A DNA stretch of 64,000 bases from JAFEDN01 sp963818985 (GCA_963818985.1 CAWFUJ010000005.1:1-64000); one strand, 5' to 3'. Counted from the first letter of the stretch, positions 1 through 8,937 are shown. The notes: generated by a model from the sequence alone, not told the origin. Made by a program: numbers and translations.

Positions 1-900
1 GGGGTAAGAAGAATTATTCCTACTCGTCACCGCTATTGGCGTAAAAATTTTTGGCCATCTATTAAAAATGGCGAAATACCACAATTCATTAAATCATTAC
101 GCCAAGAAAAATATGACTTAGTCATAGATGGTCAAAGTTCAATGAAAAGCGCTCTGGTGATGTTACTTAGTCGCGGCACCCGTCATGGACTTGATCGACA
201 CTCAGCAAGCGAAGGCTGGGTTGCACCCATCGCTTATCAAAAAAGGTATTCTATCGATAAGGATATGCACGCGATAAAACGCCTGCGATTACTATTTTCT
301 CAAGCTTTAAATTATCCTTATGTTGATAACCAACCGGATTATGGCATTGGCAATTACGCTTTTCCTGCTCTTAAATTTGAGTTACCAGCTAAGTATTTAG
401 TATTTGTTCATAATGCCAGCTGGTCTTCGAAACTTTGGCCTGAAAAGCACTGGCGTGAATTAATAGAGCTGGCCGCCAAAGAAGATTATCAAGTGTTATT
501 ACCCTGGGGCAATCAGGCGGAAAAACAACGGGCCGAAAGTATATGTACAGGTCTCAGCAATGCCCAGGTGTTGCCTTTTTGTTCTCTGTCGGAACATGCA
601 CGAATTTTAAAAGGATCGGCAGGTGCAATTTGCAGCGACACAGGGTTATGTCATCTGGCCGCCGCTCTGAATGTTCCCGCCATTACTCTCTATGGCTCAA
701 CCGATCCAAAACTCATCGGCGCCACAGGTTTAAATCAAATACATCTCATGTCTTCTTTTTCTTGTACAAAATGCTATCAATATGAATGTCATTATGGTCA
801 TCAAAAGCAAACCGATGCGGTTTGCTTTGTTGAGATTAAGCCCGAAACGGTATGGACGTTGTTTACGAATGCCATATGGTCCCCTCTCCCAGAGGGCTAG
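1..900 (+). CDS. waaC: Lipopolysaccharide heptosyltransferase I (3' part)
   Basis: Glycosyltransferase family 9 enzyme that adds the first heptose to Kdo-lipid A during inner-core LPS assembly at the cytoplasmic face of the inner membrane. The frame is open to the first base of the window, so the gene starts upstream; the internal ATG at 142 is not the start. Visible family features are the VIDGQSS..KSA segment, the nucleotide-sugar segment with HNASWSSKLWPEKHW, and the C-terminal LCHLAAALNVPAITLYGSTDP block, which is typical of WaaC rather than WaaF. The last residues (SPLPEG and stop) are read out of a family B palindrome, so the native C-terminus was probably altered by that repeat. Assignment as WaaC is confident; WaaF/WaaQ-like paralogues are the alternative. 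Confidence 0.88.
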   Translation, partial: GVRRIIPTRHRYWRKNFWPSIKNGEIPQFIKSLRQEKYDLVIDGQSSMKSALVMLLSRGTRHGLDRHSASEGWVAPIAYQKRYSIDKDMHAIKRLRLLFSQALNYPYVDNQPDYGIGNYAFPALKFELPAKYLVFVHNASWSSKLWPEKHWRELIELAAKEDYQVLLPWGNQAEKQRAESICTGLSNAQVLPFCSLSEHARILKGSAGAICSDTGLCHLAAALNVPAITLYGSTDPKLIGATGLNQIHLMSSFSCTKCYQYECHYGHQKQTDAVCFVEIKPETVWTLFTNAIWSPLPEG

Positions 901-903
901 GGG
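881..903. repeat. Family B palindrome (copy B1)
   Basis: Imperfect inverted repeat CCCCT..AGGGG whose right arm contains the TAG stop codon of the heptosyltransferase. It can form a GC-rich hairpin and could act as a transcription terminator between this gene and the convergent pair on the minus strand. Confidence 0.7.
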
Positions 904-912
904 ATTAAATCG

Positions 913-1494
913 CTAAACCAACTGCAATTGCGTAAATCCACTTTCATCATAGCGAGCGGCATTTAATGCTTGTTCTAAGCTTTGTTGAATTTGTAAGGGA
1001 TCAGAATCCTCAAATAATATCGGCAGAATGGTTAATAAAATCTCTCGGGCTTGATCGTCAAAATGCATGTGCATGCTTTTAAAATAAGTGACTAAATTAT
1101 AACAAGCATCGGTCAGTTGTTGATTAGGATTACGTACTAACTTTTTGTTAGATGCCAACGTCTCAGCCAACATTTGTTGCTCTAATTGATTGGCGATATT
1201 ATATTCAATGTCCACCCAATATTGAAAAGTGCTAACATTCCTTAATGCGGCAGACAAATGCTGGAGCTCTAGACAAATTCGCTCATGCCAAGGATGCAGC
1301 ACGGTCTTCAACCGCTTAAAATCAGGCTTTCTTAATCGGCCCTGTTCGGTCTCTGCATACCATACGCAATACAGCAATACATTGAGATTAAGCCCTCTTT
1401 CTTTTTGAAATATATTAAGTCTTTGTTGAATGTCTGTGCGGCGGGGAAGATCGCGAACAAAAATAGCGAACGGATGCAGGGTTGGCAAAGTCAC
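913..1494 (-). CDS. TIGR02444 family (DUF2390) protein
   Basis: The N-terminal part (HPFAIFVRD, then NLNVLLYCVWYAE, then a W/L-rich helix around LHPWHERICLEL) matches the TIGR02444/DUF2390 pattern, a family of small proteobacterial proteins without an established biochemical role. The protein is all-helical by composition and has no signal peptide or membrane segment. It starts with GTG, and the G of that codon is the last base of the TAG stop of the preceding gene (TAGTG), so the two are very likely translationally coupled. About 193 residues, slightly longer than the usual family length; the C-terminal half has no motif I recognise. Confidence 0.6.
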   Translation of the reverse strand: MTLPTLHPFAIFVRDLPRRTDIQQRLNIFQKERGLNLNVLLYCVWYAETEQGRLRKPDFKRLKTVLHPWHERICLELQHLSAALRNVSTFQYWVDIEYNIANQLEQQMLAETLASNKKLVRNPNQQLTDACYNLVTYFKSMHMHFDDQAREILLTILPILFEDSDPLQIQQSLEQALNAARYDESGFTQLQLV

Positions 1495-2054
1495 TAGGCC
1501 GCTTCCGCCAAAGTTTCTCCTAAGCGTGAACGGAAGTCGTGAACTATTTTTCGGAAAAAAACTTTATTCTTTTCACTTAACCGCTCTAAGGTATTGTTGT
1601 AAATAACCAACTGTTCCTTTGAGCCAAATTCAATAATTAATGGATGCAAACCAATGACTTGATCAGCCAAATGATCGGTTAACTGATCCGCAGGTACCGC
1701 CATCAATTGAATGGCTTTCAATAAAATATTAGAAGCTTTTTGGGCTTTATGAATAACAAATTCACCATCGACCGTATAACTGTCAATATACTCACGCAAA
1801 AATTTAGAAAATCTTACGATTCCATAATAAGAGTAATAACCTTCATTAGGTACGCGAATATTTTTTTCGATGTCCGCTAAAATATCTCTCACCACTTGAT
1901 ATAAGGCTGGCTCGTCTTCATAAATCGTCGGGTCTTTTAAACGTAATTGCGCCATCTTTGCCGCGCGTTGCGCAGGGGTTAGATATTTTTTTAATATTTG
2001 GCGATAATCGCTTATAGCTCGCGACATTGTCTCAACAAACAGGGAATCAAGCAT
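1494..2054 (-). CDS. Conserved-looking hypothetical protein, coupled to TIGR02444 gene
   Basis: A 186-residue soluble, mostly helical protein that I do not recognise. It has a Tyr-rich stretch (EGYYSYYGIVRF) near residue 92 and a basic C-terminal helix. Its stop codon overlaps the start codon of the downstream TIGR02444 gene, so the two form a minimal operon. No signal peptide or transmembrane helix is visible. The coding potential is good because the frame is uninterrupted, has balanced composition and fits its neighbour exactly. Function unknown. Confidence 0.6.
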   Translation of the reverse strand: MLDSLFVETMSRAISDYRQILKKYLTPAQRAAKMAQLRLKDPTIYEDEPALYQVVRDILADIEKNIRVPNEGYYSYYGIVRFSKFLREYIDSYTVDGEFVIHKAQKASNILLKAIQLMAVPADQLTDHLADQVIGLHPLIIEFGSKEQLVIYNNTLERLSEKNKVFFRKIVHDFRSRLGETLAEAA

Positions 2055-2143
2055 AATTTATTCGTCCTCTCATCAACGAAGTACTATCATATCGCACCAA
2101 CCTTAAGAAAATATTAATCTTTTCTATTATGACTGTCAATCTT

Positions 2144-2172
2144 TCTGTACAAATTTAAACCTGTTCTATAAT
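2144..2172 (+). promoter_or_regulatory. Putative sigma70 promoter of the L,D-transpeptidase gene
   Basis: A perfect -10 hexamer TATAAT lies at 2167-2172, with a weak -35 (TCTGTA) 17 bases upstream. The start codon follows 43 bases downstream, with a GGAGGG ribosome-binding site in front. Divergent from the operon on the minus strand. Confidence 0.5.
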
Positions 2173-2214
2173 TATTAGGACGGAAAAAAAAATTTATAGG
2201 GTACGGAGGGATTA

Positions 2215-2898
2215 ATGAGGAACTATAATTGGTTGATTATCTGTATTATTTTAATCTTATCTTTGACTGAAGCACAGGCTTACTATGGTAAGCAATTATG
2301 TGGCTATCCTGAGTTTAGCTGCACCAAGGTGAAACGTGGCGATACTTGGGAAAAACGATGGCCTGACCCAGAGCAGCGGGATCTAGTTAAGCGCATTAAT
2401 CGTATCAACCTGCCCCTTGCCAACCGTTCTTTAGTGGTGGTTCCGAAGCACTTAGCCAATTTAACGATGCTGGATCTGGCGCCCTTCCCCAGCGACATTC
2501 ATTCTTTAAAACAAAAAACCATTATCGTCGACCTCACCAAATTAGCCTTTGGCGCTTATGATCGACAGGGCCATTTAATCTACTGGGGTCCGGTATCTGG
2601 CGGCAGAGAGTGGTGTAAGGATATCGATGCGCCTTGTGAGACGCCATTAGGCGAATTTCGCATATTTAGAAAACAAGGGGAAGAATGTGTTTCATCGCAG
2701 TTTCCAATTGAAGAAGACGGTGGAGCACCTATGCCCTATTGCATGCATTTTTCTCAAGGCGTGGCTTTGCATGGTTCTGAAGCAGTGCCAGGTTACAACG
2801 CTAGCCATGGCTGTGTGCGGTTATATATAGAAGATGCTCAATGGCTTAATCAGGAATTCGCCGATATAGGGACAACCGTTATCGTCACTCGTAGTTGA
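2215..2898 (+). CDS. L,D-transpeptidase (YkuD domain), exported
   Basis: Periplasmic YkuD-fold enzyme expected to cross-link peptidoglycan (3-3 links) or attach proteins to it. The first ~22 residues form a signal peptide (hydrophobic WLIICIILILSL ending EAQA). The catalytic domain is in the C-terminal half and contains the conserved HGS and the SHGCVRL box with the nucleophilic cysteine and its His/Arg partners at about residues 192-202. The N-terminal part has a short substrate-side segment but no clear LysM repeat. The start is fixed by a GGAGG ribosome-binding site just upstream. Transcribed alone; a family B-like palindrome follows directly after the stop. Confidence 0.88.
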   Translation: MRNYNWLIICIILILSLTEAQAYYGKQLCGYPEFSCTKVKRGDTWEKRWPDPEQRDLVKRINRINLPLANRSLVVVPKHLANLTMLDLAPFPSDIHSLKQKTIIVDLTKLAFGAYDRQGHLIYWGPVSGGREWCKDIDAPCETPLGEFRIFRKQGEECVSSQFPIEEDGGAPMPYCMHFSQGVALHGSEAVPGYNASHGCVRLYIEDAQWLNQEFADIGTTVIVTRS

Positions 2899-2932
2899 AT
2901 TATCCCCTCTCCAGGATGGGAAAGGGGATAAT
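2899..2932. terminator. Family B palindrome (copy B2), likely terminator
   Basis: Inverted repeat ATTATCCCCT..AGGGGATAAT immediately after the L,D-transpeptidase stop. The arms are 10 bases with an imperfectly paired middle. No U-tract follows, so termination is plausible but not proven. Confidence 0.55.
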
Positions 2933-2965
2933 GACATTGGCTGAAAATTATGATAATTTTCAATC

Positions 2966-3514
2966 ATGATTTCGTGGCACACTGATCTCAATAACCCTCC
3001 TCTAGATTGCACTCAGTTAGAATGGGAATGGCTTACTTACCAGGCTTCTTTAACTGAAAAATTACAGCAAATGAGCGGTCATACCACACATTTACATTTG
3101 CTGAAAGCCGAATGGGGGCAAGTCAATAGCGAAGAATCCCGCCTTTTATTACCAGAAAATAAATCAACTTCTCCAATTTGGATCCGAGAAATTATTCACC
3201 TCCATCAACAACAAGTCTGGATTTGGGGGCGAACTCTCATTCCTGCAGAAACGCTTCAAAAGACCGGATTGGATGCGCAAACAACTCAACCTATCGGCCA
3301 TATTTTATTTCAGGATCCAAACTTAAAGCGTAATCATTTTGCATTCAGTCGAATCAGTGAGGGGCATCCCTATTTTCCAAGCATTCACCCATACCTGCAA
3401 CAGACTCAATCATTACCTTGGGGACGACGGTCGGTAATAACCTACCACCAATACCCAGTGCTCATTATCGAAGTTTTCTTACCCAATTTTTTTGATTATC
3501 TATTACCTAATTGA
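2966..3514 (+). CDS. ubiC: Chorismate--pyruvate lyase
   Basis: Converts chorismate to 4-hydroxybenzoate plus pyruvate, the first committed step of ubiquinone biosynthesis. At 182 residues it is close to the family length. Landmarks in order are the WIREI strand, the GRTLIPAETL segment, the GHILFQ stretch, WGRRS and the C-terminal LIIEVFLP strand carrying the conserved glutamate. It lies 6 bases upstream of ubiA in the classical ubiCA order, so one transcript is expected. No signal peptide; cytoplasmic. Confidence 0.9.
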   Translation: MISWHTDLNNPPLDCTQLEWEWLTYQASLTEKLQQMSGHTTHLHLLKAEWGQVNSEESRLLLPENKSTSPIWIREIIHLHQQQVWIWGRTLIPAETLQKTGLDAQTTQPIGHILFQDPNLKRNHFAFSRISEGHPYFPSIHPYLQQTQSLPWGRRSVITYHQYPVLIIEVFLPNFFDYLLPN

Positions 3515-3520
3515 GGTTTT

Positions 3521-4375
3521 ATGTACTACGAATATTGGCGATTAATGCGTTTTGATAAACCTATCGGCATTTTATTGTTATTGTGGCCCACTTTATGGGC
3601 TTTGTGGATTGCCGGGCAAGGTCAACCTCATCTTTATATTTTGACGATTTTTATTGTCGGTGTTATTTTAATGCGCGCGGCAGGCTGTATTATCAATGAT
3701 ATTGCTGACCGTCATTTCGATAACAAAGTACAACGAACTAAAAATCGTCCATTGGCAACGCAAACCGTTCCGCTTAAAAATGCACTTCTGTTATTTTTAG
3801 TATTATCTCTTCTTGCGGGCGGACTGGTATTACTTCTGAATCCGTTAACAATTTCGCTGGCGGTTATTGGATTAGTCATTGCCATCATTTATCCATTTAT
3901 GAAGCGAATCACGTATTGGCCACAAGCGTTTTTAGGGTTAGCTTTTGCATGGGGCATCCCCATGGCGTTTGCGGCAGAAAAAAATGACGTGCCCGCAATT
4001 GCTTGGTGGCTATTTGCAACCACGGCTTTATGGATCATCGTCTATGATACGCAATATGCGATGGTGGATCGCAGTGATGATGTAAAAATTGGGGTTAAAT
4101 CAACTGCCATTTTATTTGGCAAACAGGATAAAATAATCATTGGGCTATTACAAACCGCGGTATTAATTTCATTATTACTCTTCGCCCACCATTTAAATTT
4201 AAATTTCAATTTTTATTTAGGCTGGGGGGCTGCACTTATGTTGGCTATTTACCAACAATTTTTAATCCGCCATCGTGATCCACATGCCTGTTTTAAAGCA
4301 TTTCTTAATAACCACTGGTTTGGCTTTGCTATTTTTATAGGGTTTTTACTAAGTAATCCAAAGCTTCCGATTTAA
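3521..4375 (+). CDS. ubiA: 4-hydroxybenzoate polyprenyltransferase
   Basis: Integral membrane prenyltransferase that transfers the polyprenyl tail to 4-hydroxybenzoate in ubiquinone synthesis. The first Asp-rich motif NDIADRHFD (about residues 68-76) and the second, DTQYAMVDRSDD (about residues 176-187), are intact and bind the Mg-diphosphate of the substrate. Eight or nine hydrophobic helices are apparent across 284 residues. It follows ubiC by 6 bases and has its own TTGAGG ribosome-binding site. The stop codon runs directly into a family B palindrome. Confidence 0.95.
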   Translation: MYYEYWRLMRFDKPIGILLLLWPTLWALWIAGQGQPHLYILTIFIVGVILMRAAGCIINDIADRHFDNKVQRTKNRPLATQTVPLKNALLLFLVLSLLAGGLVLLLNPLTISLAVIGLVIAIIYPFMKRITYWPQAFLGLAFAWGIPMAFAAEKNDVPAIAWWLFATTALWIIVYDTQYAMVDRSDDVKIGVKSTAILFGKQDKIIIGLLQTAVLISLLLFAHHLNLNFNFYLGWGAALMLAIYQQFLIRHRDPHACFKAFLNNHWFGFAIFIGFLLSNPKLPI

Positions 4376-4399
4376 TCCCCTCTCCACCGGGAGAGGGGA
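4376..4399. terminator. Family B palindrome (copy B3)
   Basis: TCCCCTCTCC..GGGAGAGGGGA hairpin directly after the ubiA stop. Position and stem strength suggest it terminates the ubiCA transcript. Confidence 0.55.
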
Positions 4400-4430
4400 A
4401 AGGCAGGGCTGGCACAAAGTAAATTAATTA

Positions 4431-4439
4431 TGGTATATT
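4431..4439 (+). promoter_or_regulatory. Putative extended -10 promoter of metK
   Basis: TGGTATATT fits an extended -10 (TGnTATAAT-like) element 25 bases upstream of the metK start; no good -35 is visible. I see no SAM-riboswitch-like structure in the short leader. Confidence 0.35.
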
Positions 4440-4464
4440 TTGGTTTTTATGAATTGAGGCTGTC

Positions 4465-5640
4465 ATGAACGAAAAACATGTTTTTACATCTGAATCTGTT
4501 ACCGAAGGTCATCCTGATAAATTAGCCGATCAAATTTCCGATGCGGTATTAGATGCCATATTGGCTAAAGATAAAACCGCGCGCGTCGCTTGCGAAACTG
4601 TGATCAAATCAGGGATGGTGTTAATCACTGGTGAAATAACAACCACTGCCTGGGTAGATATGGAGCAAGTTGCGCGCAAAGTTATTCGCGACGTGGGATA
4701 TTGCAACCATCAATATGGTTTTGATGCTGACACCTGCGTGGTGCTGACTGCGATTAGCAAACAATCCCCTGACATTGCCATGGGCGTCGATCCCGGACAA
4801 AACAAAGAATTAGGCGCGGGAGATCAGGGCATGATGTTTGGTTATGCCAGTAATGAGACGGATGTGCTGATGCCAGCCCCCATTACTTTTGCCCACCGTT
4901 TAGTGCGCCGTCAAGCCGAAGTGCGTAAAAAAGGTTTGCTCAGCTGGTTACGACCCGACGGTAAATGCCAACTGACATTTGTCTATGAAAACGGCAAACC
5001 CATCGCAATCGATTGCGTGGTGCTCTCTACTCAACACGATCCTGACGTCAATCAAAAAACATTAATTGAAGGAGTGATGGAAGAAATTATTAAACCGGTA
5101 TTGCCAAAAGAATGGCTGCATCGCAATACTCGGTATCTCATTAATCCCACCGGGCGTTTTGTCATAGGTGGCCCGGTCAGCGATTGCGGATTAACCGGCC
5201 GTAAAATTATCGTTGATACTTACGGTGGCATGGCACGTCATGGCGGCGGGTGTTTTTCCGGTAAAGATCCAACTAAAGTGGATCGTTCTGCGGCGTATCT
5301 TGCGCGTTATATCGCTAAAAATATCGTGAGTGCCGATTTAGCTGAGCGCTGTGAAGTGCAATTATCCTACGCCATTGGCGTAGCAGAACCCACTTCGATA
5401 CGTATCGAAACCTTTGGAACTGGCAAAGCCAGCGATAAGTTGATCGGTGAATGGATTCGGGAGATCTTCGAGCTGCGCCCTTACGGAATCATTCAAAGTT
5501 TAGACTTACTACGACCCATTTATCTGGCGACCGCCGCTTATGGTCACTTTGGTCGTACCGATCCTGAATTTACTTGGGAACAAACTGATAAAGTTGAATC
5601 ATTAAGACATGCTGCAAAATCAAGTTTGGCTAAAATATAA
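4465..5640 (+). CDS. metK: S-adenosylmethionine synthetase
   Basis: Makes S-adenosylmethionine from methionine and ATP. The 391-residue length and landmarks are complete: SVTEGHPDK near the N-terminus, the GAGDQGMMFGYA box around residues 117-128, and the P-loop-like GGGCFSGKDPTKVDRS block around residues 265-280. It lies 29 bases upstream of ahcY in the same orientation, so SAM synthesis and removal of the methyltransferase by-product SAH are probably co-expressed. A TTGAGG ribosome-binding site precedes the ATG. Confidence 0.97.
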   Translation: MNEKHVFTSESVTEGHPDKLADQISDAVLDAILAKDKTARVACETVIKSGMVLITGEITTTAWVDMEQVARKVIRDVGYCNHQYGFDADTCVVLTAISKQSPDIAMGVDPGQNKELGAGDQGMMFGYASNETDVLMPAPITFAHRLVRRQAEVRKKGLLSWLRPDGKCQLTFVYENGKPIAIDCVVLSTQHDPDVNQKTLIEGVMEEIIKPVLPKEWLHRNTRYLINPTGRFVIGGPVSDCGLTGRKIIVDTYGGMARHGGGCFSGKDPTKVDRSAAYLARYIAKNIVSADLAERCEVQLSYAIGVAEPTSIRIETFGTGKASDKLIGEWIREIFELRPYGIIQSLDLLRPIYLATAAYGHFGRTDPEFTWEQTDKVESLRHAAKSSLAKI

Positions 5641-5669
5641 TAGGACACCCATCTAGGGGGAGTGAAAAT

Positions 5670-6980
5670 ATGAGAAATACAATAGTGATAGAAAATCAAG
5701 ATTACCAAGTGGCCGATATTAAATTAGCAGAATGGGGTCGTAAAGAAATTGCGATTGCCGAATCTGAAATGCCTGGATTGATGACCTTAAGGTCCGTTTA
5801 CGGTCCGACCAAACCCTTAAAAGGAGCTCGGATTACGGGTTGCATTCATATGACCATCGAAACTGCGGTGCTAATAGAAACTTTAATGGAGTTGGGTGCT
5901 GAGGTACGTTGGTCTTCTTGTAATATTTATTCTACCCAAGACCACGCCGCTGCAGCATTAGCCGAGCGCGGCGTCCCCGTATTTGCCTGGAAAGATGAGA
6001 CGGAAAAAGATTACTATCGGTGTATTGAAAGAACGTTAACTGGCCCTAACAAATGGCAACCCAACTTATTGCTCGATGACGGCGGCGATTTAACCGCTGT
6101 TGTTCATGAAAAATATCCGCACCTTTTGCAAAATATAAAAGGCATAACCGAAGAAACCACAACCGGTGTCCACCGTTTGTATGAAATGGCCGCACAAGGA
6201 ACTTTAAAAGTTCCAGCTATCAACGTCAATGATTCAGTGACTAAATCCAAATTTGATAATTTATATGGTTGCCGCGAATCGTTGGTGGACGCCTTAAAAC
6301 GTGCCACTGACGTGATGATTGCAGGTAAAAAAGCCGTGGTTTGCGGTTATGGCGACGTTGGCAAAGGTTGTGCCCAAGCCTTACGTGCCCTAGGCGCGCA
6401 AGTTTGGGTGACCGAAATTGATCCAATTTGTGCATTGCAAGCGGCCATGGAAGGTTACTCTGTTGTCACGATGGAAGAGGCGGCGCCTGTTGCTGATATT
6501 TTTGTCACCGCGACGGGTAATAAAGGTGTGATACGCCATGAGCACATGATCGTCATGAAAGACCAAGCCATTGTTTGTAACATTGGGCATTTTGATTTAG
6601 AAGTTGACGTGGCTTCTTTAGAAAAATATCGATGGGAAAATATTAAGCCTCAGGTTGATCATGTCATTTTCCCCGATGGCAAGCGCATCATTCTTTTAGC
6701 TCGGGGTCGATTAGTTAATTTGGGTTGCGCCAGTGGCCATCCTAGTTTCGTTATGTCAACTTCTTTTACCAATCAGGTCTTAGCACAATTGGAGCTTTGG
6801 GAGCGCGCTGATCAATATGCAATCAAAGTGCATGTGCTGCCAAAACATCTGGATGAAAAAGTCGCGTCATTGCACTTAGATCGAATTGGGGTGAAGTTAA
6901 CCAAACTGACCGACGAACAAGCAAAATATATCGGCGTAAATAAAACCGGTCCCTTTAAGCCTGATTATTATCGTTATTGA
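5670..6980 (+). CDS. ahcY: Adenosylhomocysteinase
   Basis: NAD-dependent hydrolase that splits S-adenosylhomocysteine into homocysteine and adenosine, relieving product inhibition of methyltransferases. The substrate domain has SSCNIYSTQDHAAAAL, the NAD domain has the GYGDVGKGCA Rossmann motif near residue 225, and the C-terminus ends in the family-typical PFKPDYYRY. At 436 residues it belongs to the shorter bacterial form. A GGGGAGTG ribosome-binding site precedes the ATG. Downstream partner of metK; no SAH riboswitch consensus recognised in the 29-base spacer. Confidence 0.97.
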   Translation: MRNTIVIENQDYQVADIKLAEWGRKEIAIAESEMPGLMTLRSVYGPTKPLKGARITGCIHMTIETAVLIETLMELGAEVRWSSCNIYSTQDHAAAALAERGVPVFAWKDETEKDYYRCIERTLTGPNKWQPNLLLDDGGDLTAVVHEKYPHLLQNIKGITEETTTGVHRLYEMAAQGTLKVPAINVNDSVTKSKFDNLYGCRESLVDALKRATDVMIAGKKAVVCGYGDVGKGCAQALRALGAQVWVTEIDPICALQAAMEGYSVVTMEEAAPVADIFVTATGNKGVIRHEHMIVMKDQAIVCNIGHFDLEVDVASLEKYRWENIKPQVDHVIFPDGKRIILLARGRLVNLGCASGHPSFVMSTSFTNQVLAQLELWERADQYAIKVHVLPKHLDEKVASLHLDRIGVKLTKLTDEQAKYIGVNKTGPFKPDYYRY

Positions 6981-7004
6981 GATGAGGAACCTGAGAGAGC
7001 ATTT

Positions 7005-7480
7005 ATGAGTCATAAGTCACAGAAAAATAATTATGACAAAGATTTTTATGCATGGTCTCTGCATAATGCCGCATTAATTAGAGAAGGAAAACTATCAGAG
7101 GTGACTTAAAAAATGTGGCCGAGGAGATTGAAAGTTTGGGGAAAGGAAACAAACGCGAACTCATTAGCCGATTATTATCTCATCTGCTCAAAGGGAAGTT
7201 TCAACCCGGACGCAGAGGTAAAAGTTGGGAACTCACGATTAAAGAACAGCGCTTTGAAGTTAAAGATCTTTTGGATGAAAGCCCAAGCTTAAATCATGAA
7301 CTTGATGAGCAAATTAATCATGCTTATAAAAGAGCATTAATAATTGCAGAAAAAGAAACTGGTTTAAATGTGGATACTTTTCCAAAAACCTGTCCTTTTT
7401 CTCTAAAAGAAGCTTTAAAAGAAACTTCTTTCCAAAATAATCCCCTCTCCCGTCAGGGAGAGGGGAAACGAACTTTTTAA
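7005..7480 (+). pseudogene. DUF29 family protein, frameshifted
   Basis: The first part, from ATG 7005, reads SHKSQKNNYDKDFYAWSLHNA.. and hits a stop at 7107. The other frame continues from about 7103 with DLKNVAEEIESLGKGNKRE, the invariant block of DUF29. Joining the two needs one missing base near 7101-7103, giving the normal LSEVDLKNVAEEIESLG order. The GTG at 7115 is therefore an internal codon, not a real start. The C-terminal residues (NPLSRQGEGKRTF) come from a family B palindrome. Either a true single-base deletion or a sequencing error; DUF29 proteins have no settled function, though they are common in genomes rich in mobile elements. Confidence 0.75.
7441..7466. repeat. Family B palindrome (copy B4)
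   Basis: TCCCCTCTCCC..GGGAGAGGGGA between the convergent DUF29 remnant and trpS. It is read through as C-terminal codons of the DUF29 frame and could serve as a bidirectional terminator. Confidence 0.6.
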
Positions 7481-8550
7481 AAACTTTGATGAATCGCTTC
7501 TTTAACTGCTGCTAAGGTTTTATTGGCAATTATATTCGCGTGTTCAGCGCCATTGCGTAAGATTTGTAAGATTTGTTCTGGATCTTGTTTAAATTCATTG
7601 CGCCGGTTACGAATCGGGTCTAATAACGCATTTAACACTTCAATTAAACGTTTTTTACAAGCGACATCACCAATTTCCCCGGCTTGATACTGACGCTTGG
7701 TTTGCTCTACCCACGCTTTATCTTTATTAAAAATATCATGAAAAATCCATAACGGATTATTTTCTACGGTGCCCGGGTCCGTGGCGCGCAAACGATGTGG
7801 ATCGGTATACATACTCATCACTTTTTTAGCGACAGTATCAGCATCATCACTTAAAAAAATGGCGTTATCCAACGACTTACTCATCTTTAACAAGCGTCCC
7901 TCTGAATTCGGGCCATTTAATCCGATCAAACGATTCACACGTCCAACCAAAGGAGTAATGATTGGCAACAATCCTCCAGCGTTAATATAATTTGCATCTT
8001 CAGTATGTGGGTCTACTCCGCAATATAATTGATTGAAACGTCTCGCCACTTCGCGGGTCATTTCTAAATGCGGTAATTGATCTTCACCTACTGGCACAAT
8101 TTGTGGTTGAAAAGCTAAAATATCTGCCACTTGCAAAACTGCATACAATAAAAATCCAAAAGAATAATTATCACCTAATTTTTTATCGCGAATTTCATCT
8201 TTCAGCGTGGGATTGCGCATGAGTCGGGGGAAGGGAATCAGCATACTAAAAATAGATGCCAAAGTGTAAATAGCCGGAACATCCGATTCTATAAAGATCG
8301 TACTTTTAGCAGGATCAATTCCCGAAGCCAAATAATCTAAAGCGATATCAAGCACACTTTGACGAATTTCTGCAGGGCGTTCAGCACGGGTAGTGAAAGC
8401 ATGCACATTCGCCAACAAAAAAAAACATTCATAATCGTCTTGCAATGAGACTCGATTTTCAACTGAACCCACCCAGTGACCCAGATGCAATTTGCCTGTT
8501 GGCGTATCCCCTGTTAATAAGCGGGGTTTGGAAGTAGTTTTGTTTAACAT
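7477..8550 (-). CDS. trpS: Tryptophanyl-tRNA synthetase
   Basis: Class I aminoacyl-tRNA synthetase charging tRNA-Trp. The HIGH-type signature is GKLHLGHW near residue 22 and the KMSKS loop is intact at about residues 223-227. The tryptophan-binding core is followed by an anticodon-binding helical C-terminus. The 357-residue length is slightly above the ~335 of many homologues but ordinary for the longer subtype. Transcribed divergently from a small split gene, with weak ribosome-binding sequence before the ATG. Confidence 0.95.
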   Translation of the reverse strand: MLNKTTSKPRLLTGDTPTGKLHLGHWVGSVENRVSLQDDYECFFLLANVHAFTTRAERPAEIRQSVLDIALDYLASGIDPAKSTIFIESDVPAIYTLASIFSMLIPFPRLMRNPTLKDEIRDKKLGDNYSFGFLLYAVLQVADILAFQPQIVPVGEDQLPHLEMTREVARRFNQLYCGVDPHTEDANYINAGGLLPIITPLVGRVNRLIGLNGPNSEGRLLKMSKSLDNAIFLSDDADTVAKKVMSMYTDPHRLRATDPGTVENNPLWIFHDIFNKDKAWVEQTKRQYQAGEIGDVACKKRLIEVLNALLDPIRNRRNEFKQDPEQILQILRNGAEHANIIANKTLAAVKEAIHQSF

Positions 8551-8575
8551 ATCTGTCAGGTATAATATCGCAAAT

Positions 8576-8937
8576 ATGAAATCCTACCAAGAGCTTTTGG
8601 TTGACACTACCCAAAAATTATATAAAGACTTACGCCATTTAATTTACAGTTATCTAAAAATTAAAACCCTTCCAGTTGAAGTTGATCAGTTAGTCGAGTC
8701 GACGATCTTCGCAAGGGAGTTGACATAGATTTGTTATTATTAGTTGCTGCAGATACAGTTAAAACACAGCTAATAATGCAGAAACATTTATTACTCGCAA
8801 GTATCAAAGAACTTATCGGCGATCAAAAAATCGATTTCAGAATTGCCCTATTTTCTGAAATCGATCAAGACCATTTTTTACAAATCATCTATCCTGATTC
8901 TATTTGTTTAAAAAAATGGTCTTCTAGTTCCTCATGA
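8576..8937 (+). pseudogene. Small split gene of unknown function
   Basis: From ATG 8576 one frame gives 50 residues (KSYQELLVDTTQKLYKDL.. to TAG at 8726). An overlapping frame continues with DDLRKGVDIDLLLLVAADTV and runs to the TGA at 8935. The combined length (~120) and the LLLLVAADTVKTQL strand-helix pattern faintly recall DUF721/DciA proteins, but the usual W..IVG motif is absent, so I give no name. A consensus -10 TATAAT at 8561-8566 sits just before the ATG, which suggests a transcript with almost no leader. The gene is divergent from trpS and its end abuts that of the minus-strand orphan. It may be one frameshifted gene or two small ones. Confidence 0.3.

Noticed and set aside
4376..4464. 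SAM riboswitch before metK, and an SAH riboswitch before ahcY.
   Set aside because: The leaders are too short (about 65 and 29 bases) and show no known aptamer consensus; only a family B palindrome and a promoter-like element are visible.
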